Origin: Zygnema cylindricum
Taxonomy: Eukaryota > Streptophyta > Zygnematophyceae > Zygnematales > Zygnemataceae
Assembly: GCA_037447655.1 (NCBI GenBank)
Contig: JBBHKE010002227.1
Span: forward strand, 430,684 to 483,593
DNA: 52,910 bases
Reading direction: 5' to 3'
Both the position numbers and the translations under genes were made by a program. The notes under the pieces are model-generated. The model saw nothing but the letters and a program-made list of their open reading frames with translations, had not been told where the DNA came from and ran no database searches. Shown here piece by piece: positions 1 through 10,480 of the stretch. Numbering within the stretch: the first letter of the stretch is position 1; each line of letters begins with the position of its first letter.

Positions 1-1860
1 TAAAGTTCTAAAACTGTTAAGTACTTTTTTCCTGTATCGTTTTTCATAAATTATGATTATTGGTCAAGTGAGTTTCCTTTTTTCATGAATTGTCAAAATC
101 TTGAAATCGGTGAGGTTTATTTGTCGCCCTTATTTCTTTTCTTTTTCTTTTGTTAGCAAACTTCGTCACCGTCCTAATTTTGGTGTCGAGTTTCTGAAGG
201 AATAATATGTGTTACATGAACTAGTTAAGAAAAAGTCACAAAGGCCCATTTCCCCTTTTATTTTTAATATATTATTTGGTGTGGACCATACATTTTTCTT
301 ACCCATACTACCTTGCACATCACTATTAGAATTGGTGAATTATTATCGTTAACACTTAATTAGAATCAACTGCACTACAGTATGTTTTGCCACGTGGCAC
401 ATTATAGGCCACTTAATTAAATAGTGTTGTCAACATTAATTTGTGATTTTGGATCAAAAAAAGCCTCACCTGAATTAGTGTTTATTAACTCTAAAATTGA
501 TGAAAGGTGTCACGATTTATCCAGACTAATCACAAAGAGTTGAATACTATTCAAACATTCATGTTTTCTCCAAGCAAATTTGCATAAAACTTCCTGAAAA
601 TTCATTATCTCAAATAAGTTGAGTCCACACTACTGGTTGTTCATGAAGAGATGAGCAACTATGAGAAATATTTCTCTCGTAGATAATGACAGAATTGATA
701 TGTGTCTTTTCGCTCCCCAATCCTTAATTTGTTCGTCTTTTGTCTTATCTTACCTAGGATCCCTATCACGGTCCGGGCCAAGCAATGGGCCTTTCTTTTT
801 CCGTTCCAGGAGGAGTTAAATGCCCTTCTTCTCTTCAAAATATTTATCGTGAAATTAATTCCGATGTCGGTTGTCCGGTTCCCAAACATGGAGACTTAGA
901 AAAATGGGCGGCACAGGTACACCTCACATAGCTAAAAAGTTTAGTGAATTATTAGCGTTAAGCGGCATTAGAATTAACTACACTAAATTATGTTTTGCCA
1001 CGTGGCTCATCATCGGCCACTTAAAAGAATTATGTTGTTAAGACTAATTTAACCCGCACTCGGATTAGTATTATGAACTCTTATTGTGACGAGGCATAAA
1101 AGCTTTCTTTGGTCACTTTATTCTTTTGTAAGTTTTTTTTCGTCTGTTCTTGTCTTGTGTTTTTTGAAAATACTTGCAAAATGGCAATGTTCCTGACTCT
1201 CTTCCACACTGAATTTGTACATTACATTGTGAATTGCTATTAGAGTAAAGAAACTATTTGCTTTAGGTTTATATTCATAATATTATTTCTTATGCGGTTG
1301 CAAATAACGTGGCTGATTTTGAACCGTCTAAAGAATTAGCGTTGAGAAAAAGGAAATTAGTGTTATTAACTCTATCTTGTGGTCAAAGGGCAAAAATATA
1401 AAAACGTCACCGAATTAATCTTAATAATGCTAATAGCGATTCACGGTGTAATGTTCTGTCGGACCAGTATTAGTGTGGATTCCTTAGGAAAATTTAGAGC
1501 TTGTTAAGATTGCTAAACCATGAGGTGTCGATATGAAATCCTGAAAATTTGGAGTTTTTATTTTTTTTTAGGATACATCTTTACGGATTTTTTTCATTTT
1601 TAGTATGCATGTATGAAAGCTAAAAATTTAGGTGAAATTTAGGGATTACATATCTTAAAAAATATCGGATTGTGTTATGTTAAGAAAAAGCAGAAAAAGG
1701 TTTTCATTAGATTTATGCGATAACAAATATTTCTTTTCTTGTCTTGTTTTCCAGGGTGTCCTTCTCCTCAACACTGTTCTCACAGGTGAGTTCGACATGG
1801 AAAAAATAAAATTAACTTTAAATTTGAAAAGAAAAAAATAATAATAAATAATTAATTAAT
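1..1860. other. Intergenic AT-rich DNA with a degenerate direct repeat
   Basis: No coding region could be supported. Two related stretches, about 330-460 and 940-1060, share the order TTAGAATYAACT, TATGTTTTGCCACGTGGC, a short gap, then GGCCACTTAA and an AT-rich tail, so the region contains a degenerate direct repeat of roughly 130-170 bp. A single copy of the GCGATTCACGGTGTA motif, found elsewhere as a MITE end, lies at about 1430-1450. Small open frames here have no recognisable domain. Confidence 0.6.
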
Positions 1861-1944
1861 CAATAGGTCCTGTCTCATGGAAAAAATACAATATCTGGAA
1901 ATAAATCTGTTGACCATAGGGGACAACTATGTCTACGAATGGTA

Positions 1945-2430
1945 AAACAACTCACCCACCCCCCGCCCTCCCTCTCGCTCTCCCTCTCTCTCCCTCTCTC
2001 TCTCTCCCCCTCCCTCCCTTCCTCCCTCCCTCCCTCCCTCCCTCCCTCCGGAGAGGAGGAGAGAAGCAGAGTGTAGAGCATAAGGTAGTTAGAGGTCAAT
2101 CGTCTTGTTTATGTAAAGCGGTACAGAAATTTGTATGCAACTATAGAAAAATAATACAAACGAATAATAAAAATCTCCCTCAACTCTCACTCTCCCCCAC
2201 CCCTCTCTCTTCCTCATCTGTCTCTTTCTCTCTCTTGCTTCTCTTTTATTATATATGGCAGTGAGAGAGCCCGGCAAGCTGCCTCCAACGGCAAAAAGGG
2301 ATGGAAACAATTATTTTTCTCTCCTTCTCTCTCCCCCGTCCTTCTCTCTCCCTCACCTCTCCATTGCCCGCTCTCTCCCTCACCTCTCCATTACCCTCTC
2401 TCTCCCTCGCTCCCCCTCCCCACTCAAGGA
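1945..2430. repeat. CT-rich (pyrimidine) low-complexity tracts
   Basis: Two blocks of C/T-rich sequence on the plus strand, about 1950-2050 and 2176-2425, consist of CCCT, CTCT and TCTC runs. Open frames across them encode only Ser/Pro/Leu or Arg/Glu/Gly runs, as expected of simple sequence. Confidence 0.85.
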
Positions 2431-2446
2431 AACCCAAAAAACCCAA

Positions 2447-2506
2447 AAATCCTAAAAACCCTAAAAAACCCTAATAGACCCTAAAACACCCTTAAAAACC
2501 CTAAAT
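2447..2506. repeat. Interstitial telomere-like CCCTAAA tract
   Basis: Seven or so degenerate copies of AACCCTAAA and ACCCTAAAA lie in about 60 bp, next to the CT-rich block. The plant-type telomere unit is TTTAGGG/CCCTAAA. The spacing is irregular, so this is an interstitial telomere-like sequence and not a chromosome end. Confidence 0.6.
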
Positions 2507-2667
2507 GACTCCTTTTTCTGTATGCCAGTGAGAGCTCAACAAGCGGCCTCCCATGCGAAAAAGGGATGGGAGCCATTTACTGACGCCGCAATAAGGGCCT
2601 TGGCGTTAAAACGGAAGGGAATCGTTTTTTTGCTTTGGGGAAACCACGCTCAAGAGAAGGGAAGGTA

Positions 2668-3312
2668 AAGAATGAATTGACGAATGGATGAGAGAATGAA
2701 AGAATGAAATAAAGAAAGAATGAAAGAAAGAATGAAAGAAAGAATGAATGAATGAGTGAAAGAATGAAGAATGAAAGGATGAATGGGAGAATGAAAGAAG
2801 GGAGAAAGAAAGAATTAAATAATGAATAATAGAATGAAAGAATGGAAGGAAGAATTAAGTAACGAAAGAGAGGATTGATGAACTAAAGAACGAAGGGAAG
2901 AATGCAAGAATGAAAGGAAGAATTATAGAATGAAAGAAGAATAAAAGAATCAAAGAATTCAAGACTGATTGAAAGAAAGAATGAAAAGAGAAAGAACGAA
3001 GGAAAGTATGAATGAAAGAATAAAAGAATGAAAGAAAGAAAAAAATAAAGAATGAATGGAAGACTTGATGAAGTATAGGATTGATGAATTAAAGAATGAG
3101 AGAAAGAAGAATGTAAGGAAGAATAAAAGAATCAAAGGATGAAGAAAAGAAAGAAAGATTGAAAGGAAGAATTAAAGAATTCATGAAGAATGAATAAAAA
3201 GAATCAAAGGATGAATAGAGAATGAATAAGAGAATGAATAAAAGAAGTAATGGAAGAATGAATGAATGAAGGAATGAATTAAAGAATTGATGAATGAAAG
3301 AATAAATCGAAG
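2668..3312 (+). repeat. Long polypurine GAAT/GAAA minisatellite
   Basis: About 640 bp of nearly pure A/G with regular single T bases: GAATGAAA, GAAAGAAT and GGAAGAAT units in a quasi-4-bp period (GAAN). Strand asymmetry is extreme. No coding frame is supported. Confidence 0.85.
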
Positions 3313-3919
3313 TATTGGTGCCTAATGCATTCTACATTTTCCGATAGTGAATTAAAATCCCGATGTCGGCAAAGAAAATGTTTAGACAGAGGATATGGGT
3401 TATAGAACTTGGGCCCTTTTTTTGCTACAGTTTTCACAGTTTGTATCCCAAGTACCCCGTTTTTTTGTTTAAAGCGGATAAGTTCTGTTTAGTTTGAAAG
3501 GTGGCTGATGCATTTCTGTGAATAACAACGAATGTCTCGATTGTCGTTTTGTATTGTTGTTCTTAGTGTTTAACATGAGATTTTGCAAGTTTTAGGATAT
3601 TTTAAAAAAATTAGGAACTGTAGAAATTATGTAAGAATTTTAGAAGTTGTAGTATTGTACAATGTTTTGTCATGTTGAGAAATCGAAGAACTTTCTTCTT
3701 GGCTTTTCTGCACATTTCAACTGGAGGTTAGAATGTTCTTTTCTTTTGTGACATGTTTCAACAACACTTTGATTTTCAATTTTTTGCATAAGAAAAACAA
3801 TAATTGTGATTATAATGATTTTTCCTCTTTGATCCAATTCACAGAATGATCGATTCAAAGTCACACCACGTGTTGAAGGCACCACACCCCTCCGGTCTAT
3901 CGGCCCATAGAGGATTTAT

Positions 3920-4290
3920 TGGGTGCAAGTGAGTATCATTCAATTGAGAGGGAGGGAGGGAGGGGGAGAGGGAGAGAGAGAGACGAGAGAGAAGTATCGG
4001 CACATGGTAGATTCACTGTTTGCAAGTGAGTATCATTCAATTGAGGGAGAGGGAGAACGTAAGAGGGGAGAGTGAGAGAGAGGGGAGAGAGAGAGAGAGA
4101 GAGAGAGAGATATCAGCACATCATGGCTTTATTGGTTGCCAGTGAGTATCATTCAATTGAGAGGGGAAATGAAAGACGAGAGAGTGAGAGAGGGGGGAGA
4201 GAGAGTGAGGGAGAGGGAGTGTGGGCGGGAGAGGGAGAGGGAGAGGGAGAGAGAAATATCGGTACATCGTGGCTTTATCAATTGCTAGTG
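3920..4290 (+). repeat. Tandem repeat of about 95-140 bp units, GA-rich core
   Basis: The segment GTGAGTATCATTCAATTGAG recurs at about 3929, 4027 and 4142. Each copy is followed by a variable GGGAGAGAGA block and then by a TATCRGYACATSRTGG segment. A fourth start (TGCTAGTGAGTA) occurs near 4275. Unit length differs mainly through expansion of the GA core. A telomere-like run (TTTTTTAGGG three times) follows at 4293-4325. Confidence 0.75.
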
Positions 4291-4449
4291 AGTAGGGTTT
4301 TTTAGGGTTTTTTAGGGTTTTTTATCATTCGATTGTAATAATTTAAAGCATAGTTCAATTGTGTGGAAGTCAATTATTAAACAAGGCTATATGTGGTTTC
4401 CTCACACTAAAGACGCTTTACATCGTATGTTTTGCATGTCGTAAAGAGT

Positions 4450-5145
4450 AGCCGTATATAGTGTTTCCAATTGTTTTTGTGTTTTTTTATTTTATTTTAT
4501 TTTTTTTGTTGTTTTTGGTTTTGTTTTTGTTTTTGTTTTTGTTTTTGTTTTTGTTTCTATTTTTGTTTTTGTGTTAATTTTCTTTTTTTCGACCTGTTTT
4601 TTCTTTTCGTTTGTTTCTACCTTCTTCTTTGTCCGGTTCCTCAGTTTGTTTTTGCCTTCCTTTCTTTTTCTTTTTTTTTTCTTTTCTTCTCGTGTACTGA
4701 GATGGTTCACCATAGTGCTTTCTTAACAAAGTCTTAACATTGTTTGAAACTTTTCTATTCGCCTGTTTTTAGTTTTCTTTTTTTTTTTGTTCTCTTTTAT
4801 TTTCCTGACTTCGTTTCTATTCTTGCAGGCATTTTTCCAAAACTAATGCATTTCTCGAGTCCATGGGTAAAGCTCCGATCGATTGGCAGTTGTAAAATAC
4901 GGAATCAGTTTTAATTTTAGTTCATTTCTTTTTTCACTAGATCAGTTTTTATTTTCGTTTTCGTGTTTGTTCACAGAATCAGTTTTTTATTTTATTCTTT
5001 TTTTTTTCTTTTTTTTCAGGCAATCGGTTTTTATTTTCCTTCTCTTTTTTTTTTTCTGGCTATCCTTTTTCAAATAAAGTATTTTTGGTGCTATGCTTGT
5101 ATGTATATTTTTTTTTTTTTTTTTTTTTTTGGTTTAAGCTCTTAT
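4450..5145 (+). repeat. T-rich low-complexity region with (TTTTTG)n
   Basis: Contains a GTTTTT hexamer array at about 4515-4560 and several poly-T tracts, including one of over 20 T at about 5107-5130. Frames through it give Phe/Cys-rich or Lys/Thr-rich peptides and are simple-sequence shadows. Confidence 0.8.
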
Positions 5146-5385
5146 ATAAGTAAAATCCGCCGTTCGAAACTTCAAAACCTTTCCTCGGAAAAGAAAGTAG
5201 ATAGTTTTTTGTGGGCACAAAATTAAGTTTAAATCAATTTTGTTTTCTTTAGCCAAATAGGGTTTTTTTATTTATTTTATTTTGGGTAGCTTCTGGTTGG
5301 TTTTGAGTCGTTCCAAGAAGGATATTGCCGCTGGTTATATGAATTATGAAGATATGAATAAACAGTTGTTTTTCAGAAAAACTGA

Positions 5386-5506
5386 GCGTTGGCTGAAATG
5401 CTGAAATTGAAATGTCTCAATGCTCAAATGCTCAAATGCTGCAACGCTGAAACACAAAAACATTGAAATGCTGAAATGTTGAAACACTGAAACGCTGAAA
5501 CTGTGA
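5386..5506 (+). repeat. 9-bp minisatellite GCTGAAATG/CACTGAAAC
   Basis: A run of imperfect 9-bp units (GCTGAAATG, CTCAAATG, CGCTGAAAC, ATTGAAATG) over about 120 bp. The unit length is a multiple of three, so the minus-strand frame stays open as a short Phe/His/Ser repeat peptide. I do not regard it as a gene. Confidence 0.7.
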
Positions 5507-5730
5507 TGGGCGGTGTACTTCTCCGTCTCCTCTTCCATTCGCACTTGTGGGCGCTCAGGCACTCAAATTCAATTATTTATTTACATCGTTTTCAACATTA
5601 TTTTGTTCTAAATTTCTAAAAGAAACCATCGCAACTTGTTATTAAATTTTAGCACAGACACGAGTATAGTACGCTTTGGGCAGGATAGTAAAAATTAACG
5701 TTAAAAAAAAACCCTAAAAAGACTTTAATA

Positions 5731-5760
5731 CAGTAGAACCTCTCTAAAACGATACTCTTG
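5731..5760 (+). mobile_element. pogo-like (Tc1/mariner) terminal inverted repeat fragment
   Basis: The sequence CAGTAGAACCTCTCTAAAAC is preceded by TA. It closely resembles the CAGTAAAACCTCTATAAATT ends I recall for plant pogo-like elements (the Lemi1 type), which use TA target sites. The opposite end and transposase were not found, so this is a terminal fragment. Confidence 0.45.
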
Positions 5761-5879
5761 GGAGTGAGGGTTGGTATTGAATTAGATAGGCTATTGTATT
5801 ATGCAGGTCATAATTTACAAAGGGGCAGCCTCAAGACCGGGCGGTGTTGAATTATGGAGGCTACAGTATTGAATTTTAA

Positions 5880-5985
5880 AAAAACGTGAATATATTAAAA
5901 TGCACGATGGTACACCATCTGAGTCCGGGGGTACAAAAGGGATGGCATGGCCGAAACTGAAAAACTACCAGCAGGGGAATAAAAA
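5880..5985. repeat. Partial copy of the GATGGTaaACCATC hairpin repeat
   Basis: TGCACGATGGTACACCATCTGAGTCC followed by GGTACAAAAGG and AAACTGAAAAA matches the left arm of the fold-back element at 6112 in the same order, though more diverged. It carries the same short palindrome GATGGT-ACCATC. Confidence 0.6.
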
Positions 5986-6111
5986 AACAACACAACAAAA
6001 ACAAAAAGAAAACAACAAGGAAAATAAAGGCACCCATAAATTCTGACTTTTGAACCTAAAATAGTGTTAATAATTCTATTTTTCCTTTATGCTAGTATAG
6101 GTACTCTTTAA

Positions 6112-6777
6112 TAAAAAAAAGGGGCCGACTTTATTAAAAAGCGCGATGGTAAACCATCTGAGTCAATAGGAACAAAAGGAAGTAGCATTGCTAAAACTGA
6201 AAAAACCACATGACTACGGAAAAAACAAAGAGGAAAATCAAGGCAAAACCGACGAAAATACGAAAGAATGGCAGGGAAATCAAAAACACCCTAAAAAGCA
6301 AAACCCCGCAAACAAAACGTCAAAGGAAAAATAGTGTCATTTACTCTAGATTGGACAGTTTTATCGTCAACGTTTTTCCGTGGCCCTACAACGGGTGTTG
6401 GCTTCTATATTACTTTGATCGTCTATTGCCGTTATGGATCGACGGCGTGTTCCGGAACTTCCTCCTCGTGCTCCTCCGGGATTCGGGGACTTACGTGGTT
6501 GCTTTCCGTAGATTTTTAGTTCTGTTGGGGGCTTTTTTTGCTACGTGTTAGTTTTTTCCTTTGATATTTTGTTTGTTAGGTTTTGCTTTTTTTGGGTGTT
6601 TTCGACTTCCTTGCCATCCTTTGGTATTCTTCGACGTTTTTGCCTTGATATTCCCTTTTGTTTATTCCCTTGTTATGTGGTGCTTCAGTTTTAGCAATGC
6701 TACTTCTTTTTGTTCCTAAGGACTCAGATGGTTTACCATCGCGCTTTTTATAAAGTTGGCCCCCTTTTTTTTTTTGT
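6112..6777. mobile_element. Fold-back element with ~225 bp inverted arms
   Basis: The left arm, about 6112-6335, and the right arm, about 6550-6777, are inverted copies of each other. Both show, from the outside inward, a poly-A or poly-T edge, GGCC(G/A)ACTTTATTAAAAAG, GCGCGATGGTAAACCATCTG, AGTAGCATTGCTAAAACTGA and ATCAAGGCAAAA. The unpaired centre of about 210 bp contains a short open stretch (6434-6511) beginning MDRRRVPELPPRAPPGFGD, of unknown origin. Transcription through the unit would give a long hairpin RNA. I did not find a convincing target duplication. Confidence 0.7.
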
Positions 6778-6850
6778 TTAGATAGTGTTAGGTAGCGCTA
6801 GGTGTAAATTAGCGTTAATTTTTGTTGGAACCCAAAATGGAGTTAATAAC

Positions 6851-7380
6851 ACTACAGTACACAGCGAATCGTAATTAGAGTTATGTACGCTTATTCCGTC
6901 ACCCCAAATTTTGACTCTATCTCCATAAATATAATACATTATTATAAATTATTCTTTACATTATTTAAGGTACTTTTTGATTGAGAGTTAGTAACTCTAA
7001 TACAGTGCAGTTTTAAATAGTGTGGCGTACGGTCGGTGTCTGACCGTGCAAAATTGTACTTTATTAACTAAAAAAGTATAAATAATTATTTTATACAGGC
7101 CGTTATTATATAACTGTGTTCAACAAACCGCGTAATGAAAACGTCATAATGACGTGAAACTGTACGTTTTGTCAGAATTTTTACTTGTACCTAATTTACA
7201 GTAGATATATTCAGCGCCTAAATTTACGCCCAAATTAGAGTTATTAATAAATTAGAGTTTTCTTTTTTTTTCTAAAAGGGTTGATTACCCAAAATATAGT
7301 TAAAAACTCTAATTATTCTTTTTCGTTTTTTTACTCTAATTATTTCTTTACTCTAATTACGATTTGCGGTGTACTGTAGT
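6851..7380. mobile_element. MITE, GTACACCGCGAATCG family (530 bp)
   Basis: The left end ACTACAGTACACAGCGAATC and the inverted right end (7350-7380) agree at about 28 of 30 positions and continue as GTAATTAGAGT. An internal motif at about 7012-7047, AAATAGTGTGGCGTACGGTC then GGTGTCTGACCGT, is shared with the 10481-11024 element in inverse orientation. No transposase and no clear target duplication are visible. Confidence 0.65.
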
Positions 7381-7429
7381 TGTTCCTTTACACTAATTGT
7401 TTTTTAACACTAATTGTTTTTCAGCACTA

Positions 7430-7460
7430 ATAGCGATTCGCGGTGTAGTATACTGTACTG
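7430..7460 (-). repeat. Single MITE end (GCGATTCGCGGTGTA)
   Basis: CACTAATAGCGATTCGCGGTGTAGTATACTG is one inverted end of the same family, just outside the 6851-7380 copy. It follows short CACTAATTGTTTTT repeats. No partner end is obvious. Confidence 0.5.
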
Positions 7461-7870
7461 GACAAAGTAGACGTTTTATTTGTTTATGCTAAAAGAATAA
7501 TTATTTTGCAAAAATTGCGATGGTAAAACCATCTGCAGACAAAAATCTATTTCTATCTGCAGACAAAAGGGGTAAAAACCAGCGCCAACGCCGAATTTGT
7601 TGTATTTAACTTAATGATGATCCCACTGTAACTTTAATGATGATCGCGGTCGAATGTACTGTAGTTATGTGGAGAATATTCAGCTGACGTGTCTGCTTTT
7701 GGACCGCCTGCAGATTTTATTTTGTACATTTTCGAACGATATACTTTTTGAAGTGTTTGTCGTGCATCGCACTGCACTGAACTGAAATCGTGCTCTTTTA
7801 ATTTATCCTGCCCCCTACTGAACTGAAATGCAATCGGGTACCACGCGGCTCGATAATCGTACAATACGTA

Positions 7871-7955
7871 GACAATACTGTACTCGACAATCTGTAGGTA
7901 CGGATTTAGGCACGTTTCTCGCATCGCGCTATTGGCAGTTTTCGATATTCAGTGT
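7871..7955 (+). repeat. ~85 bp repeat, copy 1 of 2
   Basis: The stretch TACTGTACTCGACAATCT through CGCATCGCGCTATTGGCAGT to TTCGATATTCAGTGTTA recurs at about 14778-14857 with few differences. It probably belongs to a larger dispersed element broken by later insertions. Confidence 0.7.
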
Positions 7956-7966
7956 TAAGCATGTGG

Positions 7967-8690
7967 CTAAGGGTGCGTCTCTGTGTGCTTAAGTAAGGGT
8001 TTTTTTTCTGTCGTTTTCTTGTAAAACTTAGAGCCGTACCGCGTAAGTTTCAACCGTACGGAGGAATCGCAAATTTGTAGAGTACAATTTGCATCATCCT
8101 CGACCTTAGGATGTACGAAAATTTGTCGTCTTGTGTTTTTCGACCCATTTCCACGACTAAAAACTTCATCTTCAACCTTACGTTTAAAAAACATGCGCGA
8201 TGTGTTTTAAAACTAGGTGTTTTCGATAAACAAATGGGAACATGTATTTGCAGGTGCCTTAATTTTCGAAAATTTTCATACGATTTTCGAGGACAAAGAA
8301 AAGTACAGAATTCGCTATGCTTTGTCCGTTTGCGTTCTCAAGCATTTAATACGACAAAGAAAAGTACACAATTTGTTTGGTTTTGTCCTTTTTCGTTCAG
8401 TACGGATTTTTTTTTTGCAGGGGTCTCGAAATTCCGATGCCATTTCACGTCGACCGGACAGGAGACGCGAAGGCAAAGCGCATCTTCTTCAACCGTGAAA
8501 CGACACAGGCTGGAAGGCAATACGTCTACAATGTCACGGTAAGACATGCGACGTCACAAGCAATTCCAAAAAATAGCGTGTGACAACACAGATTGTAGAC
8601 GCTGACAGCCGTCACAGGTATTGTCGACGTATACAATCGTCACAGCGTAAGTTCCGATTTCGTCCTTACAAACATAAGGACACCCGAAAT
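7967..8690. mobile_element. Diverged relative of the AGGGCGTGTCCCCATG element
   Basis: The left edge AGGGTGCGTCTCTGTGTG and the following TAAGTAAGGGTTTTTTTTCT parallel the start of the element at 29672 (AGGGCGTGTCCCCATGTG, then CAAGTAAGGG). The right side has GTAGACGCTGACAGCCGTCA and a closing ACATAAGGACACCC comparable with ACATGGGGACACGCCCT. The size, about 720 bp, also matches. No transposase is present and the ends are degenerate. Confidence 0.45.
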
Positions 8691-8707
8691 CCGGAATAAA
8701 GTTTAAA

Positions 8708-9363
8708 TTATTTGTCAATAGAATGAGCGGTTACTGACATGATCGAGGTTCTTTTTATTGTCTCGGTCCAGAGATCGGTCGTAAATGCGACAAAAATATT
8801 GTTATCACTAATTTCTTTAAGTTTTGGGATGATCAAACTATTAATATCTTTGGCAGAAGATATAATGTAGTTTTTTACGATGTTGACGAACGGGAGTAGT
8901 TGGTCGATGTCAATACTTTTGTTGGACGAAACACCAACATCAAATAATGCTTGACAAAATGCTTGAAAACCTGGGAACAAAAAAAATACAATAAGAAAAT
9001 ATCATACAATTATTAATCATGGTCAATAAATAAGGTTTATACCAAAACAACACCATGACAAACCAAATAATAAAAATAAAATAAAAATAAGCATACGAAT
9101 GTAAATTATAGATAAAAATAGTGATGAAGCTCAATAATATAAATTTATTAACAAAACAAGTAATAATGACATGTACATTAAAGCCATCCTAAATGGAATT
9201 CAAAATAATTCATACCTGAATTGTCGACCATCGAAAATGGTTGAAGGTCCTCGAAACACATCAACGCCACCATTTTCGCAAATTTTTTTCGGTCACTCAT
9301 TTTCGCCTCCGTTTTTGAAAGAAACTTACCAAGAAGTCCTCTATAACTATCCATGTTGGCCAA
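8708..9363 (-). pseudogene. hAT-family transposase fragment (two exons)
   Basis: A remnant of a BED/hAT transposase on the minus strand. The upstream exon piece, 9363-9216, reads KKFAKMVALMCFEDLQPFSMV and then VDNSG. A GT donor at 9215-9214 and an AG acceptor at 8972-8971 join it in frame to FQAFCQALFDVG (exon from 8970). The downstream exon ends with the hAT-typical NNIFVAFTTDLWTETIK and SIMSVTAHSID, then a stop at 8708-8710. hAT transposases normally run several hundred residues further to a dimerisation domain; that part and the zinc finger are missing. The protein would bind transposon ends and catalyse excision if complete. It is inactive here. No matching terminal repeats were found around it. 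Confidence 0.8.
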
Positions 9364-9729
9364 AGCTAAACACGTGTGAGTGTCAATTGTTGAAGTACCG
9401 CTTGTTGACTTGTATTAATAAACTACGAAACATGTATTACAAGCCACAAAACCTTCCCCCTTTACTATATATTTGTTTGATGTTTTAGTTTCATATAAAT
9501 GTTCATTTTTTTCCAACAACTTGAAGTGGCCCTGCTTTCTTTCACTAGGTAATACTAAGCAATTTCACCATTTTTTCTATTTTTTAAGTTCGTTTTGGAT
9601 TCTTGTTTTAAGAGAAGCGATAATGCTTTTCTCCATTTTGGTGTATGACTAGGTTTTGTTTGAATTGTGGTCAAGTTTTCTAACTTAAATAGTAATTCAA
9701 TTTATCGATTTATTGTTTGAAACAAGTGA

Positions 9730-9950
9730 ATAAGCTAATAATTAGGATCTGTCTTGGGAAATTTACGTAATAACTTGATTCCGCTGATTTATTAACTAAT
9801 AATTACTACACGTGGCATGACATTGACACAATATTATGATATATTTGTGGAAACACGGTATAAAACGCATAATTAGCACTTTGCAATAATGTACGATGTA
9901 TGAGTAAGCCAATAATTACGATCGGTCAAGTGATATTTACATAATAATTT
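9730..9950 (+). repeat. Tandem ~170 bp repeat, first unit and start of second
   Basis: AAGCTAATAATTAGGATCTG, then GGGAAATTTACGTAATAA, ATATTTGTGGAAACACGGTA and TAAAACGCATAATTAGCACT form unit 1. Unit 2 starts at about 9905 (AAGCCAATAATTACGATCGG) and is split by the hAT MITE at 9952-10329, resuming as ACATATTTTTGGAAATACTA and TAAAACGCATAATTAACACT until about 10385. Confidence 0.7.
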
Positions 9951-9951
9951 G

Positions 9952-10329
9952 TAGTGTTGGGTATCGAAGACCTATTGCCGATATTCGATATATATTAAAT
10001 TTTAGGTATCCGATAATCAATATATCGAATCCATGTACCTAGACGCTAAATATCCGGATATTTAAGCGATAATTTTTTTCTGATTTTTTCTTTAAACCTT
10101 CCCCCAGTGGCGCGCGCTCAGTGGGGGGGGGGGTGGTCCGTATGATTTCCATACGTTTTTCCGTATGTTTTTTCGTACTTGAATTGTACGGACACCCATT
10201 TTTTGCGATGTATATCGCGATAGTTTATGTTGGTCCCGGTACGATATATCGAGGAGTCTTCTCGATCGATATTCAATATATCCAATATCGAAATCATTGC
10301 GATATGAATTTACCCGATACCCAACACTA
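9952..10329. mobile_element. hAT-type MITE with perfect 8-bp TSD (copy 1)
   Basis: A 378 bp element with a perfect 15-bp terminal inverted repeat, TAGTGTTGGGTATCG at the left and its complement CGATACCCAACACTA at the right. It is flanked by a perfect 8-bp direct duplication ATAATTTG (9944-9951 and 10330-10337). The 8-bp duplication and TAGTG ends are the hAT hallmark. The interior has CGATATATCG-rich runs and no transposase. A second copy in opposite orientation lies at 32480-32838. Confidence 0.9.
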
Positions 10330-10393
10330 ATAATTTGACATATTTTTGGAAATACTATATAAAACGCATAATTAACACTTCACAATAAATTAC

Positions 10394-10480
10394 GATTTGC
10401 GACCCTTATCTTTTTGTAAGATTCGCGAAACGAATAGTGTTAGTACCGTGTCAGATTTGCGACCCTAATCATGATGTCAC
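10394..10480 (+). repeat. Unoccupied-site copy of a ~90 bp repeat
   Basis: TTTGCGACCCTTATCTTTTT to GTTAGTACCGTGTCAGATTT and GCGACCCTAATCATGATGTC. The same sequence at 11026-11082 and 12044-12075 is split after GTGTCA by the 961 bp element at 11083. This copy therefore shows the pre-insertion state. Confidence 0.75.

Noticed and set aside
2255-5226. Ser/Leu-, Phe/Cys- and Arg/Glu-rich frames
   Set aside because: All coincide with CT-, T- or GA-rich simple sequence.
8111-8583. Overlapping frames inside the 7967-8690 repeat
   Set aside because: Three plus frames and one minus frame overlap with no domain, and the region matches the structure of a non-coding terminal-repeat element.
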